Below are positions 1 through 10,812 of a stretch of DNA of 64,000 nucleotides, piece after piece; positions within the stretch are counted from its first letter, which is position 1, and every line of letters starts with the position of its first letter. The translations under genes were made by a program, and so were the position numbers. The notes beneath the pieces are model-generated. The model had not been told where the DNA came from. It saw only the letters and a program-made list of their open reading frames with translations, and ran no database searches. Source of the stretch: Macrolepiota albuminosa (taxonomy: Eukaryota > Basidiomycota > Agaricomycetes > Agaricales > Agaricaceae). The stretch spans positions 1,301,826-1,365,825 of the forward strand of contig JAMWFC010000116.1 in NCBI GenBank assembly GCA_027475525.1, read 5' to 3'.

Positions 1-437
1 CTCCACACCAATTGATTGTGTGCCCCACACGTGCGATCCCGGTATACAGTCCCCCTTCCGCTACTCAATGCCTTCTGGAACTTATCCCAGACACCCTGGA
101 ACCCCAGAGACCCAGACCCGGCCCTGTAGTACTTATAGCATAGTTCCCTGTTGTATTTGCTAGTCTTGATATTACATTTGATTGCTTGCATATCCTTTTG
201 ATTGACTGGTACACGCTGACTGGCACACTTTGACTGGCACACTCAACTTGTTCACATGCTCTTAAGATTGGTATGCACTTCACGACTTAAACTTCACTAA
301 CTGGGTCTTGTCCTAGAACCCCAGTTCTCAACTCGACTCCATCTTCTCAATACTTTTGACTTCATCCAACCCCCAGACTAAGTCCCTTATCCTGGGAGTC
401 CCTCTGTTCATGTCTTGAACCTCAGAGCTCAGTCCAG
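1..437 (+). repeat. LTR family C, left part (interrupted by element A)
   Basis: This matches the long terminal repeat found complete at 40,949-41,738 and, reversed, at 26,639-27,453. It begins before the window and is cut at 437 by insertion of element A. Its remaining 3' end resumes at 25,966-26,058. The last bases before element A are CCAG; the first after it are CCGG, an imperfect 4-bp target duplication. Confidence 0.8.
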
Positions 438-1605
438 TGATAGGACCCCATACAGGATCAGCGCATCAATGGCAGGCTATGGCAACACGGCACAGGTCCG
501 GGATACCTTGGCATGCGCTAACTAACCAATTTTGGCAATATTTGATGGCCATGCACGGCAAGAAGCAGATCCGATCAATGATAGCGCCGACGGCAGATAG
601 AATGACAACTGACAGATGGCATCAGTCACTGACGACAGCGCTTAGCGAGAAGCCTGATGATCTATCAAAAACTGACAGACAGCTTGGCGTTTGACCTTGG
701 CGTCTGACACCACTTAGCGCCTCGATTTGGCGCCTGACATCGCTAAGCATTTTGGACAGACAGAAGGGTGATGGATTGATGGTTTAGCTTTGTGATCTGT
801 TGCCTGGCATCGCTAAGGTTCTTGAATGGACGGTAGGGATCTGAAACTGTTGGAGCTACCCCTATGAAATTTTCTAGTTTACCGCACTTTGGCAATGGTT
901 GGTCACTCGGTAGGGATCTGAAACTGTTGGAGCTACCCCTATGAAATTTTCTAGTTTACCGCACTTTGGCAATGGTTGGTCACTAGCAATGGTGAACTCC
1001 TTGTAGTATATAAAGTACTTACTGACTTGTACATACGGCATAGAATAATAGACCAGAGTTTCTTGCTCCCCTTACTTCAGTCTCCCTTACGCCCGAGATT
1101 TCATTCACGGTCAGCAATGTCGCGCTCGTTGTCAGTTGCAGACTATCGCTAGCCTTCGACCTATTTGTGCCTTGCAGCTACGGCAGGCATTTACAACGCT
1201 TAGACTTGTCAGTTGCAGACTATCGCTAGCCTTCGACCTATTTGTGCCTTGCAGCTACGGCAGGCATTTACAACGCTTAGACTTCGCTAAGCTTACCGCG
1301 CTCTTGCCACTCACGTTGCCATGTTCACTTACCGCACCCTTCATAGGCGCTTTACCTTAGTGCGTTACGCTTGCCGACCCCACTTACCGACTTTTCCTCA
1401 TTTTCATAGGCGCGTTCTCTGGGACCTGCCCGGGACTCCTCATATGCTTGCCGACCCCACTTACCGACTTTTCCTCATTTTCATAGGCGCGTTCTCTGGG
1501 ACCTGCCCGGGACTCCTCATATCACTTATAGCGTGCCCAACGCAAGCAATTGGTACGGTAACACTATTGTTATATTTGTTGCTGACCAAACTTTGGGCGT
1601 CATCA
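438..1605 (+). repeat. 5' LTR of element A
   Basis: It starts TGATAGG and ends GTCATCA. It contains three exact 77-bp tandem duplications (at 831/908, 1,131/1,208 and 1,369/1,446) absent from sister LTRs at the same breakpoints, so the true length is probably about 937 bp, close to the 933 bp of the A' LTR. A TATA box lies at 1,007-1,015. Short ORFs in it are not genes. Confidence 0.9.
1007..1015 (+). promoter_or_regulatory. TATA box of element A 5' LTR
   Basis: TATATAAAG lies in the middle of the LTR, in the right orientation to drive the element transcript. The same motif is at 25,521-25,529 in the 3' LTR. Confidence 0.55.
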
Positions 1606-1757
1606 AATTGGAGCCCACCGCGAGAGATCTCTAGGGCAGAATTCTGCCAGAAACCCGTCTCCAGCGTAGGCGCCGCCTGCTAGAACAGTCGGCAGAAGGC
1701 ATAATCTCTAGGGCAGAATTCTGCCAGAAACCCGTCTCCAGCGTAGGCGCCGCCTGC

Positions 1758-2375
1758 TAGAACAGTCGGCAGAAGGCATAGCTCCTTCCCATCCATCAAC
1801 TCCACAACCACCTGGTGCCTTACCAGGTCTCTCTCTCGCACAGGAACTACAGAACGCCACTGTAGACAAATTTCCTGATCTCTTCCCGCGTTCTCTTGAC
1901 TTTAGCGCCAATGACCTCTTAGCGTCGCCGCTTGCCGTACCGCAACCAGTTACCCCCATTACTCCGTTAACGCCTCTTTCTCAACTCATTTCCCTTACCC
2001 TGTCACCAATCTCTAGAACTCCTTCCCCACAACCGCTAACCGAACTCGGTACCACCATCGCCATGGAACAACAAGTTCAGCGCATGCCGCCACGCAATCA
2101 CTTTTCAGCACCGAAATGGGACGAGTCCAAGCCATGGGAGCTCTCCCAGTATTTCAAGGAATTGGAGTATTTATTCAGGGATTGTGGCATTACTGACCAC
2201 ACGCAGATGAAGGAGTACACGGCAAGGTACGTGTCGTATGACACGGCAGAGACGTGGACAGGCCTTGCCGAGTTTGCCGCCTTTGTTCCTGCTGCCCCAC
2301 CCGTTCCAGCCCAAGGTGCCTCATATGAAGGCTGGAAGACGGCAGTAATCCAGTTATACCCTGGCGCTGAAGAAG
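1758..2375 (+). pseudogene. Element A gag, N-terminal part (interrupted by element B)
   Basis: The Gag frame is open from about 1,758 through an in-frame ATG at 2,063 to the insertion point at 2,375. It begins with a Pro/Ser/Thr-rich stretch, followed after the ATG by a capsid-like region that includes HFSAPKWDESKP and LEYLFRDCGITDH. The sister copy on the minus strand (52,637-53,690) has the same protein uninterrupted and shows that the reading continues at 14,015. The true initiator is uncertain: the sister frame is also open upstream of the ATG. Element B splits the gene within a Glu-rich turn (PGAEE). Confidence 0.8.
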
Positions 2376-2609
2376 TGTAACGAAGTTACGAGGTTTATTG
2401 AGCTTAGTGTGCGCACACAACACTGAATCAGACCAGACCGGTCTATTGACAATGTAGTATACACAAGATTAAGCTGCTTTGTAAGCAGCTGGTAAAACTA
2501 TTTATAATAATGTAAATTAATATTATATTATAATAAATATAATATAATATAAACTACTCTACAGTAAGTAAAGCTATGTGGCCAACGCCACATAGCGGAC
2601 TACGCTACA
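2376..2609 (-). repeat. 3' LTR of element B
   Basis: 234 bp, TG...CA ends, AT-rich centre. In coding orientation it has a TATAAATAG box and an AATAAA polyadenylation-type signal near its end. The adjacent C-run on the plus strand (2,610-2,619, GGGGGG on the coding strand) is the polypurine tract. It contains three perfect hairpins: 2,377-2,389, 2,472-2,490 and 2,576-2,593. A 77-bp duplication begins inside its end (2,575/2,652). Confidence 0.92.
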
Positions 2610-2731
2610 CACCCCCCAATCAGACTGAGCTACGGTCTTGAGATAATACAATATGTGGCCAACGCCACATAGCGGACTACGCTACACACCCCCCAATCAG
2701 ACTGAGCTACGGTCTTGAGATAATACAACGG

Positions 2732-5700
2732 TCATGCCATTGATAAGTCAGAGATGGGGGCAATGGGAGAGTCTCCAGGCTCCCGGAATGGATCGGCAGT
2801 TGCGTCGTCCATGTCGTAGTCGAGGAGTTCATCCTTGGGTGCGGGCGTGTAGGAAGTGCCCGAAGGCCCTGCTACTGGCAGGGAATCGTCATAGTCCTGG
2901 AGGGGGGACAGTGTGAGATTGGGGTTGATGGTTGACCCCGGGACAGATGGTTGGGGATCAGGAAGATCCCCAGTGTCGGACAGGTACTGGCGCGTCCAGA
3001 TTTTGCGGGCATGAATGTCTTGCCCGATGAGGAGGTACATCCCCTTGGCGAGCGCGTCGTCATATGCACAACGACTGTCCTGCTGCTGGAGCATCAGGCG
3101 TTGGCAATCGCCAATGGTGGCCTCGCGCCACCCATCCCACTGAGCGATGGACTGGCCTGCTGCTGGAGCATCAGGCGTTGGCAATCGCCAATGGTGGCCT
3201 CGCGCCACCCATCCCACTGAGCGATGGACTGGGTGTACTGTAATGGTCGAGGCGTTGTAGCCTCTCGTCATCGATAGCGGCCGCCTCGTTGTAGAGCCGG
3301 CTGTCGCTGAAGAATAAATGGGCCAAATAGGTGACCTCATAAGTGTACGCATGGTCAGCCCAGCTGACCGGGATTTGATTATGAAGAAGGACACGTAACG
3401 CGTCCGAAGTGGTGAACATGGAAGCTGACGCTTCCGGGATGTCCACAGCCCGAGCCTCGAAGTTAGGGTCGTCGGTGTGGAGGGGCACAAAGACTTGCCC
3501 CGTGGCCGCCTCGTACTCAGCCACGGCCTCTTTGTAGAGGCCTGGCCGGGCGAATACGTAGGCCAGGTACTTGTGTACCGTGGCCTTGGAGGCGTGGCTG
3601 GCGCTGAGGGCACGTACAAGCGCAAACCCAAAGAGGCTGCACCAATGAATGCGCATGGCACGGTCCATGGCCAGACCGGTCCATATGTTGGACGTCCCAG
3701 GACGTCCATAGAGGAGGGCGTATGAGCCCAGGTAGTCCAAAGCAAATGGTTGCTTTGGATCAGGGGGGGTAAGGCCGACGAAGGCAATTTTCCCTCCCTC
3801 TTTGCGGCGATAGAGCCACGATGGCACAATCATTCACGGGACGTTCTCCCGCTCCTCTGGACTCGCGAAGGGTACTGCAATGGTCCTATACTCGACCTCG
3901 TCGAGTAAATGAGACATAGCTCTGTCTCGGGCAGTAGGGTGGCAGTTGAGCGCCACCCGCTTGAATTCGTTGAGCAAGAGGTAGCCCAACTGACGCTGAC
4001 GAATTGGCATAAACTGGTTGTTAATCAGTGCATGAAGTCTGCGGACTTCTCGAGGACTGCGGGGAAACCCGCGAGGTGCCACTTGGTACACCTTACTGTT
4101 GTGGGGCGTCGCTGCGGCGTTGCCCTCTTTATCGGTCTCGAAAGACCTGGCTGCGTGGGTTTCTTGTCTGACGAAGATGGTATTGGTCACTGGCGACCAA
4201 TAGAATTGGGGAGCTAACCCCGCACCAAAGAATGAGTTCTGGCGCTCAATAGTGTGATCACGATAGATCACAACACCGAGTGCATCAGGGATGCACCCGG
4301 TTTGGTCCTCAAGAAGGGCAGCTCCTCGCTTGGCGCTATCCTGCTCACAACACCGAGTGCATCAGGGATGCACCCGGTTTGGTCCTCAAGAAGGGCAGCT
4401 CCTCGCTTGGCGCTATCCTGCGCCCGACGTTCCATCTTGGCCCGTTGATTGCTGTTGCGCCGTTCGCGCACCATACGTTGTGCTGCCGTCTGTGCGGCAC
4501 AGGGATTCCATACGAGCCTCTTCAGGCTCCTCATACCAATCGTTGTTGGAGGGCGGGGATGGCAGCCTCTCCGGCTCTGACTTCTCAGACCGTGGGTCCA
4601 TAGCCCACACACACCGTGGGAGTTGGGCTGGCAGGCCCTCTACCAGTATGGCAGGTAAAAAGGGGATATTAGCCCCTGGGGCCTCTTTCGGGGCATCCTC
4701 AGGGAAGTGCACGTTGATGTATGCGTGCCCTTCCGGTTGCTTACCCCGACGATCCTTTTGGGGTTGTGAGGCCTTGGCCTCAGTGAGGCGTGTGCTCACG
4801 CCCCTGGAACTCTGCTCCCCAGAGTACGTGGTGGACACCACGGATACTGGTCACGACGACGCGACCTCAGACGTGCCGCTGGTGAGGCGCTGGATAAGCC
4901 GGGGGGCGGCAGGAGCAGGGACATCTTCATAGGGAAGGATGTCCTGTCCTAGGCCGGCCTGGGCAGCAACGCTCGACTTAATCAAGCAGGAGGGCGCGTC
5001 CTCCACTCCTTGCCGACACGCCCTTTTGCTGGAGTCGGTGTCCTGACTCGGGGGTGTAGTCTGCCGCTTATGAGTGGCCGATAGGGCAAGGAGATCCGTT
5101 TTGTGCTGAGCGTGCATATGATCCATGTCGTCCATCATCCGGCAGATGAGGACGACTGCCTCCGCATTGCGGAGGAATGATGACTCTGCAGGTACATCGT
5201 ACCTGTTATCTCCCAGACGTTGGAGAAGGATAGCCAGGACTAAGTCCTGGTTGTGAGTGGGCTCGACAGCCCGTGCTTTTCCTTTGTCGCGTCAAGGACG
5301 CAACTCTTCTTCCGAGCTGGGCTCGGATTGGTGCGGCATTTCCAGCCGCTGTAGCAAGGAGAGCTTGGCCAAGCTCTCCGTCGTTGCATCAGCCGATGAA
5401 CTGATGCTCCGTCCTGGACTGAGAGTTTCTGTGCTCTCAATGGCCGCGGTGGCCTGCACGAGGGATGCTTTGCATCCCTCTAGATTGTCAATTGGTGCTG
5501 TGGTCGACAGGGAAATCGACCGGCCTCCCTTGGCTTGCGACTCATGCGAGTCGCTGTACTGGGGCATTGCGCCCCAAGCCCCCATCCAAGCTGGGGGGTA
5601 CGGCATCATTACGGGCACACCACCCATCCCAGGGTAGTGCGCCGGGGCGGTAAACTGGGGCAAAGGATGTGGGCCCATAGCCCCTCTTGCCATAGCGGGG

Positions 5701-6097
5701 GCAAACTGCTCCCATCCTGGCGCTGCTTGGGGGCTGACTAGCCCCCCATAGGCCTGTTGTTGGGATTGGCCCTCGGTGTGATGTGGCGCATAAGCGCCCG
5801 GTAATGGTTGTTGGGGCTGATAGCTGCCCACAGGTGCGTTCTGGGGCATGAAGTTGCCCTGCATAGTTTGAAGTGGCGGATAGCCACTGATCACCGGCTG
5901 CTGCGGCAGGTAGCCCGCCGCTGGTGGTTGCTGCTGCTGTGGGAAGCCCACAGCTTGTTGCGATTGTCCCCACTGGGGCGCATTTTGGGCGAGCGGGGGA
6001 GCCATCTGCCCCCCCCTTCAGCCGACGGTAAGACCGACAGCGCAATCTCAAGCTGCTGCTGCTGCTGCTCACTCTGGTCCACGGGCATGCTGTCCAT
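2732..6097 (-). pseudogene. Element B 3' accessory ORF (post-pol, sense strand), broken
   Basis: Downstream of pol on the same strand, coding sequence runs from an ATG at 6,097 to a stop at 2,732-2,734. It is interrupted by TGA codons at 5,292, 4,851 and 3,834 that leave the same frame open on both sides, by a shift at a G8 run near 6,010, by a one-base shift near 4,495, and by 77-bp duplications at 4,268 and 3,079. Repaired in the mind it would be roughly 1,000 residues. The N-terminus is Gln-rich, followed by a Pro/Gln/Gly/Tyr-rich low-complexity stretch. The middle is charged. The C-terminal third looks globular (WLYRRKEGGKIAFVGL, FARPGLYKEAVAEYE) with an acidic tail. I do not recognise any domain. 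Its place corresponds to where env-like or other third ORFs lie in some Ty3 elements, but no signal peptide or membrane segment is visible. Confidence 0.6.
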
Positions 6098-6199
6098 GGT
6101 TGGGGAAAAAAGCGAAAAAGAAATTTTGCCTTTTAAGACGTGTTTCAGCCACAGCTGCTGACCAACTCAGCCAAGCCACGATCGGCACTGCCAATCAAA

Positions 6200-9100
6200 T
6201 TAAGCGCCGGCACACTTACTTAATTGATGTGGGCGCTTAACGCCCTTCAACTCCAAATAACGGTCAAGTGCCGCTAACTTGGAGCAATGGGAGTGTGGCT
6301 CCCATGTTGTGTCCCTGAGGGACCAGCGTACTTCAAACTCGAGCGTGTTACGCTCAGTCCACCGGTGCCCAATTATGCACTCAATGAACCATTCGTCATT
6401 GTCTTGAGCCCCAAAATCATAGGGGCCTGGGGTTGCCCTGTTAGGGAATAGCGCATCGTCAGACGCGCTGTAAGGTCGCAACAGCGACACATGAAACTTA
6501 GGAACGATGCGTCGTTCCTGTAATGCCAGAGGCAGCTCCAACACGTAGTTGGAGGTACTTGGCTCTGCGTCTAGAATGCGGTATGGGCCTACCCATTTCG
6601 GGCAGAGTTTACTCGCCCGTCCCTTTGGGAGCCTCAGATTACGCGTTGATAGGTACACCAACGCTCCTACTGCTATTGGCGGTTCTGCTCGCCTACGGTG
6701 ATTGGCGTTTTTTGCCTGAAAGACTCGTGCCTCTATGATGGCATCGTGTGCCGCCGCAATGTTCTCCAGGGCCTGCCTGGCAAACTCGACAACTCTGTGG
6801 TGAGCCACCGTATCAGCATGAACTTTGTGCAGCATGGAGGGCAAGTACCCTCCATTGAGTTCAAAGGGCGCATACCCTGTGGTATCTGAGATATTCGCGT
6901 TAATCACGAACTCAGTGAGTGGACACCAGTCCACCCAGTCCCGTTGGTCAGGGCGAACGACTGCCCTCAGAATCTGACCTATACTGCGGTTAGCCCGCTC
7001 TGTCTGCCCATCCATTTGAGGATGGAAGGACATCGACATGAGGAGTCGTGCTCCTAGCAGTTTGTGGAGTTCTCTCCACCATTAAGACGTGAACTTCGAG
7101 TCACGGTCGCTCACAATGGTGCTAGGCAGCCCATGCAGCCTAACGATCTCCCTCAGGTAGATCCATGACAGCTCGAGTCACGGTCGCTCACAATGGTGCT
7201 AGGCAGCCCATGCAGCCTAACGATCTCCCTCAGGTAGATCCATGACAGCTCTTAGCCGTCAGCGTAGTTCGCACCGGTATGAGGTGCACCATGCTTGTCA
7301 TGCGGCATATGACCACCCAGAGGTAATCGAACCCTCTGGACTAGTTCGCACCGGTATGAGGTGCACCATGCTTGTCATGCGGCATATGACCACCCAGAGG
7401 TAATCGAACCCTCTGGACTTGGGAAAGGGACCTATGAAGTCCATTCCAATCGAATCCCAAGGTTTCACCGGCACGGGTAGCTGGTGTAGCTTCCCGGGAG
7501 GGGATCTAGGGGGCAACTTTGCCCTCTGACACGCTGCGCATGATGCGCAAAACTTAGTCACTTCCTGGGCCATACGTGGCCACCAATACCATCTCCGGAT
7601 GTAGCCCAATGTCCGGGCGGCACCAAAGTGCCCCACCAGTGCATGGGCCTGGTCCAAGACCCACGTAATAATGGTTCGTGTACGGGGGAGGCATACCACT
7701 GCCACCCCTTGACGGTTCTCCATTGTAATCAGTCCACCAGGCTCATGCCTGAACCAAGGATGGTCGTCAGGATTGGCGAGTATCTCGGCGAAGAGAGAAT
7801 CATCGCCATAGTCCTGCACCACTTCCTTCTGGAAGTCGTCGTTGACCAGGCTAGAGGGCTGGGATGAAGGCAATTCACCTTCGAGCATCTCCGCAAGCGT
7901 GACGGGTATATCGGGGCGCTTGTGCTCCCCAGTCGACGCTGGGTCCACGGCTTCATGCTCCTTGAGCAACTGGGCGGCTACATCCCGCTCTTCACGCTGC
8001 TCCCTGAGGCGAGTGCTTTGACTCCATTCATTGTCACGCATAGCGCGTACTTCCAGGACATGCTCCCTGAGCTCCTGGTATCGGTGGAGAGGTAAATCCT
8101 CTCCATCAGGGTCTATGCGGCAGTCTGCCTGCACATACTCATGAGGCTCGTGAGCCTCCCCAACTACATCACTCTCAAAGTAGCGCGACAAGCAGTCTGC
8201 CACTTTGTTGAGTTCACCTTTAACATAGGTGATGTCGAACTGGTATCTCGACATGTAGTCTATCCACCATCGCTGACACGGCAACAAGTTCACCTGAGTT
8301 TTGAAGAACTCAAGGGCCTTGTGGTCCGTTATGATGTGGATGGGATATCCCATCAGCTTATCCTCCCACTTGAGGAGGGCCTCGAGTATGGCAAGAGTCT
8401 CCAGCTCGTGCACCGCATAGTTTTGCTGGGCCGTCGTGAACTTCTTCGACATGAACCCTGCTGGGCGGCACGTCTGCCAGCTGCTTCCCTGGCTGTACAT
8501 GGCTCCGATGCCTGTCTTGGACGCGTCGCAAATGAGCCATATTGGCTCGTCCCGTCTAGGGTTGATTGGTCGAATCACCAGAGTCTTTGTACAGATCCGT
8601 TTGACCATCTCAAAGCACTGCTGGTGCAACGGCCTCCAATTGAACGGTGACCCGTTCTGTGTCATGGCCATAAGTGGCCCAGTATAGGCTGTGACATTGG
8701 GCAAGAAGCTCGATATGTAATTGACAAGACCAACGAACCGTTGGATGTCATTGTAGTTTTGGGGCATTTGCCACTCCCGAATGCGATCGAGCTTGTCCTG
8801 ATCGGGGTGGATACCCTGCTCATCAATGACATGCCCTAGGCAGTCTATACTCTGAGCGTAGAGCTCACATTTCTTCCACTTCAAGTACAACTTGTACTTG
8901 CGCAGTCGTTCGAATACGACTCTGAGGTGCTGCTCATGCTCCTCCATAGAATCCAAGTAGATGAATATGTCATCTAGGTAGACGTGCATAAAATGTCCTA
9001 TTACGTCTTGGAAGATAGAGGTCATTAGCCTCTGGAAAGTTGCTGGAGCATTACAGTCTCCAATCTGCATTATATTGCTCGTGAACGTGCCCATGATCGA

Positions 9101-10045
9101 TGCAAATACGGTCTTGGGTACGTCCTCAGTGCGAATGTGCACCTGCTCGTAAGCGTCAGTAAGGTCGATCTTCGAGTGATACTTTGCCCAAGCCACGTCT
9201 TCCCAGATCACCTCCTGATCTGGTAAAGGAGTTACATCCTTTATGGTGTTGTCATTGCACTGATGCGCATCAAGAGCTGTTCGAAGGGTTCCATCCTTCT
9301 TCGGGATGCACAATAATGGTGCAGCTTGCATGGTGGTGCATGGGGACCACCATTGAGCATTCAAATAGCGATTAGTTTTATCGCGTAGTTGCTCCTGGAG
9401 TGCGCGTGGGCAGCACGGCAAGTGATACTTATACTGCTTGCTCTCGTCTATGAGATTAATCTCATGGTTCACCTCCCGCCATGGCAGAAGCTCCTCCTTG
9501 GTCCCGTTGACCATGTCGGCAAATTCTTCTTGCCATTGCTGATGCAACCGAGGAATATCTTCCTCACGAAGGCTTGTCGCCTTCTGCTTCTCCTTCATAT
9601 GCACCGGGGGAAGTACTTCCACCGTCTCTGAGGGTAGCCGAGGCAGTGGTGCATACTGCTCGCGCATTGCAAGCACCCGATTGACACTGTCATTGGGTAT
9701 ATGTAGTCTCAGCGGAGCACCCGCTGCCGCTGCCTTATAAGCCACGAGGCTTTTCCCCTCACGTACAAGTGAGTACACTACGGACACCTCGTCCGAGGCT
9801 GGCTGGCAATACACTGGTTTGATGGTCATCCGTCTATGATGCGCATTTCGCACACACATGGCTGCCACCAGCTCGTTCCACTCTTGTGGCATTCGGGGGT
9901 CGTATGCCCAGTCATACTCCAGCAGGGGGGCTGGTCGCTCCCATAGGGACCGTGTGTCCCCTTCTCCTGAGGCTTCCGCCTCTCGGATGATGTCTCTCAA
10001 GTCTTCCAACTTGACTCGTGAGGGCGTAGGTGGACATACATCCAC
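6200..10045 (-). pseudogene. Element B pol: reverse transcriptase, RNase H, integrase with chromodomain
   Basis: The large frame (10,045-7,298, 915 codons) has an RT core with CIPKKDGTLR at about residue 246 and the YLDD catalytic box at residues 356-359. RNase H follows, with acidic residues near 507, 549, 573 and 617. The integrase zinc finger (H-x4-H then CASCAAC) and first catalytic Asp (IGMDFIGPFP) come next. The frame then meets two 77-bp duplications (7,265 and 7,096), beyond which 7,039-6,200 encodes the rest of integrase (FHPQMDGQTERANRSI), the GPF/Y-like region (PKWVGPYRIL) and a C-terminal chromodomain (IECIIGHRWTERNTLEFEV, ending near WEPHSHC). Removing the duplications should rejoin both halves. 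The chromodomain places it among chromoviruses, whose integrases bind modified histones to choose sites. Confidence 0.9.
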
Positions 10046-10255
10046 TGAGTCCTCCCGTTGTCTCGCCTTTCGATGGCGCTTGTCTGGAAGCTTTGCGCCT
10101 CGAACATCATGAGCGATTATTCACTCGTTGCTCCTCTTGGAGGCTTGATACTCCTCCTCGCTCATCATTACCACGTTGTGGTCTGCGCTCAGTGCAGGCA
10201 TAGCCTGCACTTCCTCCTCCACATCCTCCACGGCCGGCACTCTGCACCGGCCAAG

Positions 10256-10807
10256 TCATGGAGAGTCCTTGCGTTTCTCCGTAGTGCGATGACGTCGCAG
10301 ACGATTATCAGTGTTGTCTGCTGTAGCTCGCTCGGCTGGGATCACTTTCCCATTCACTAGCACCTGACAATGGTCAAAGTCTAATATGACTTTGTTACGC
10401 CGCATGAATGGTGTTCCCAGTATCATATCGTAGCGATCGAAGTTCGCTACATCCATGTATTCCTGGCTATGTGAGCCCAGCGTTTGGACATTCACATTTG
10501 TCCCATACTGCACCATGGCTCGGCTCCCTACGGTGCCCAGCTGTAACGCCAATGGCGTATCCAACTCCTGCACGGATATTCCGTACACATGGGCGAACTG
10601 GGGCGTTATGCCTGATGTAGTACTCCCAGAGTCCCATAGGGTCCATGCCTTGTGGCCGTCTACGTCCACATACGAGACCAGGCACTCCTTGTCTGCTTGT
10701 TTCAATGTAGGGTGCTGCAAAGTGCCCTCTGCACGACAAAGAGTCACCTTCTTCATCCGAACCACGTTATTCTGTTTGGGATCATTTGTGGATGGCCAAT
10801 CCGTCAT
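10256..10807 (-). pseudogene. Element B aspartic protease region
   Basis: A 183-codon frame contains the retropepsin-type active site LWDSGSTTSG and a downstream ILGTPFM segment matching the second conserved strand and flap-end of retroviral-like proteases. It overlaps the end of the gag frame through a 77-bp duplication at 10,774/10,851, so the apparent gag-protease break is probably not real. A frameshift separates it from the RT frame at about 10,050-10,250. Confidence 0.8.
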
Positions 10808-10812
10808 TGCCG

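Noticed and set aside
437..694. 85-codon ORF in the 5' LTR
   Set aside because: Lies wholly within an LTR that is repeated five times in the window and is not conserved as a frame in the other copies.
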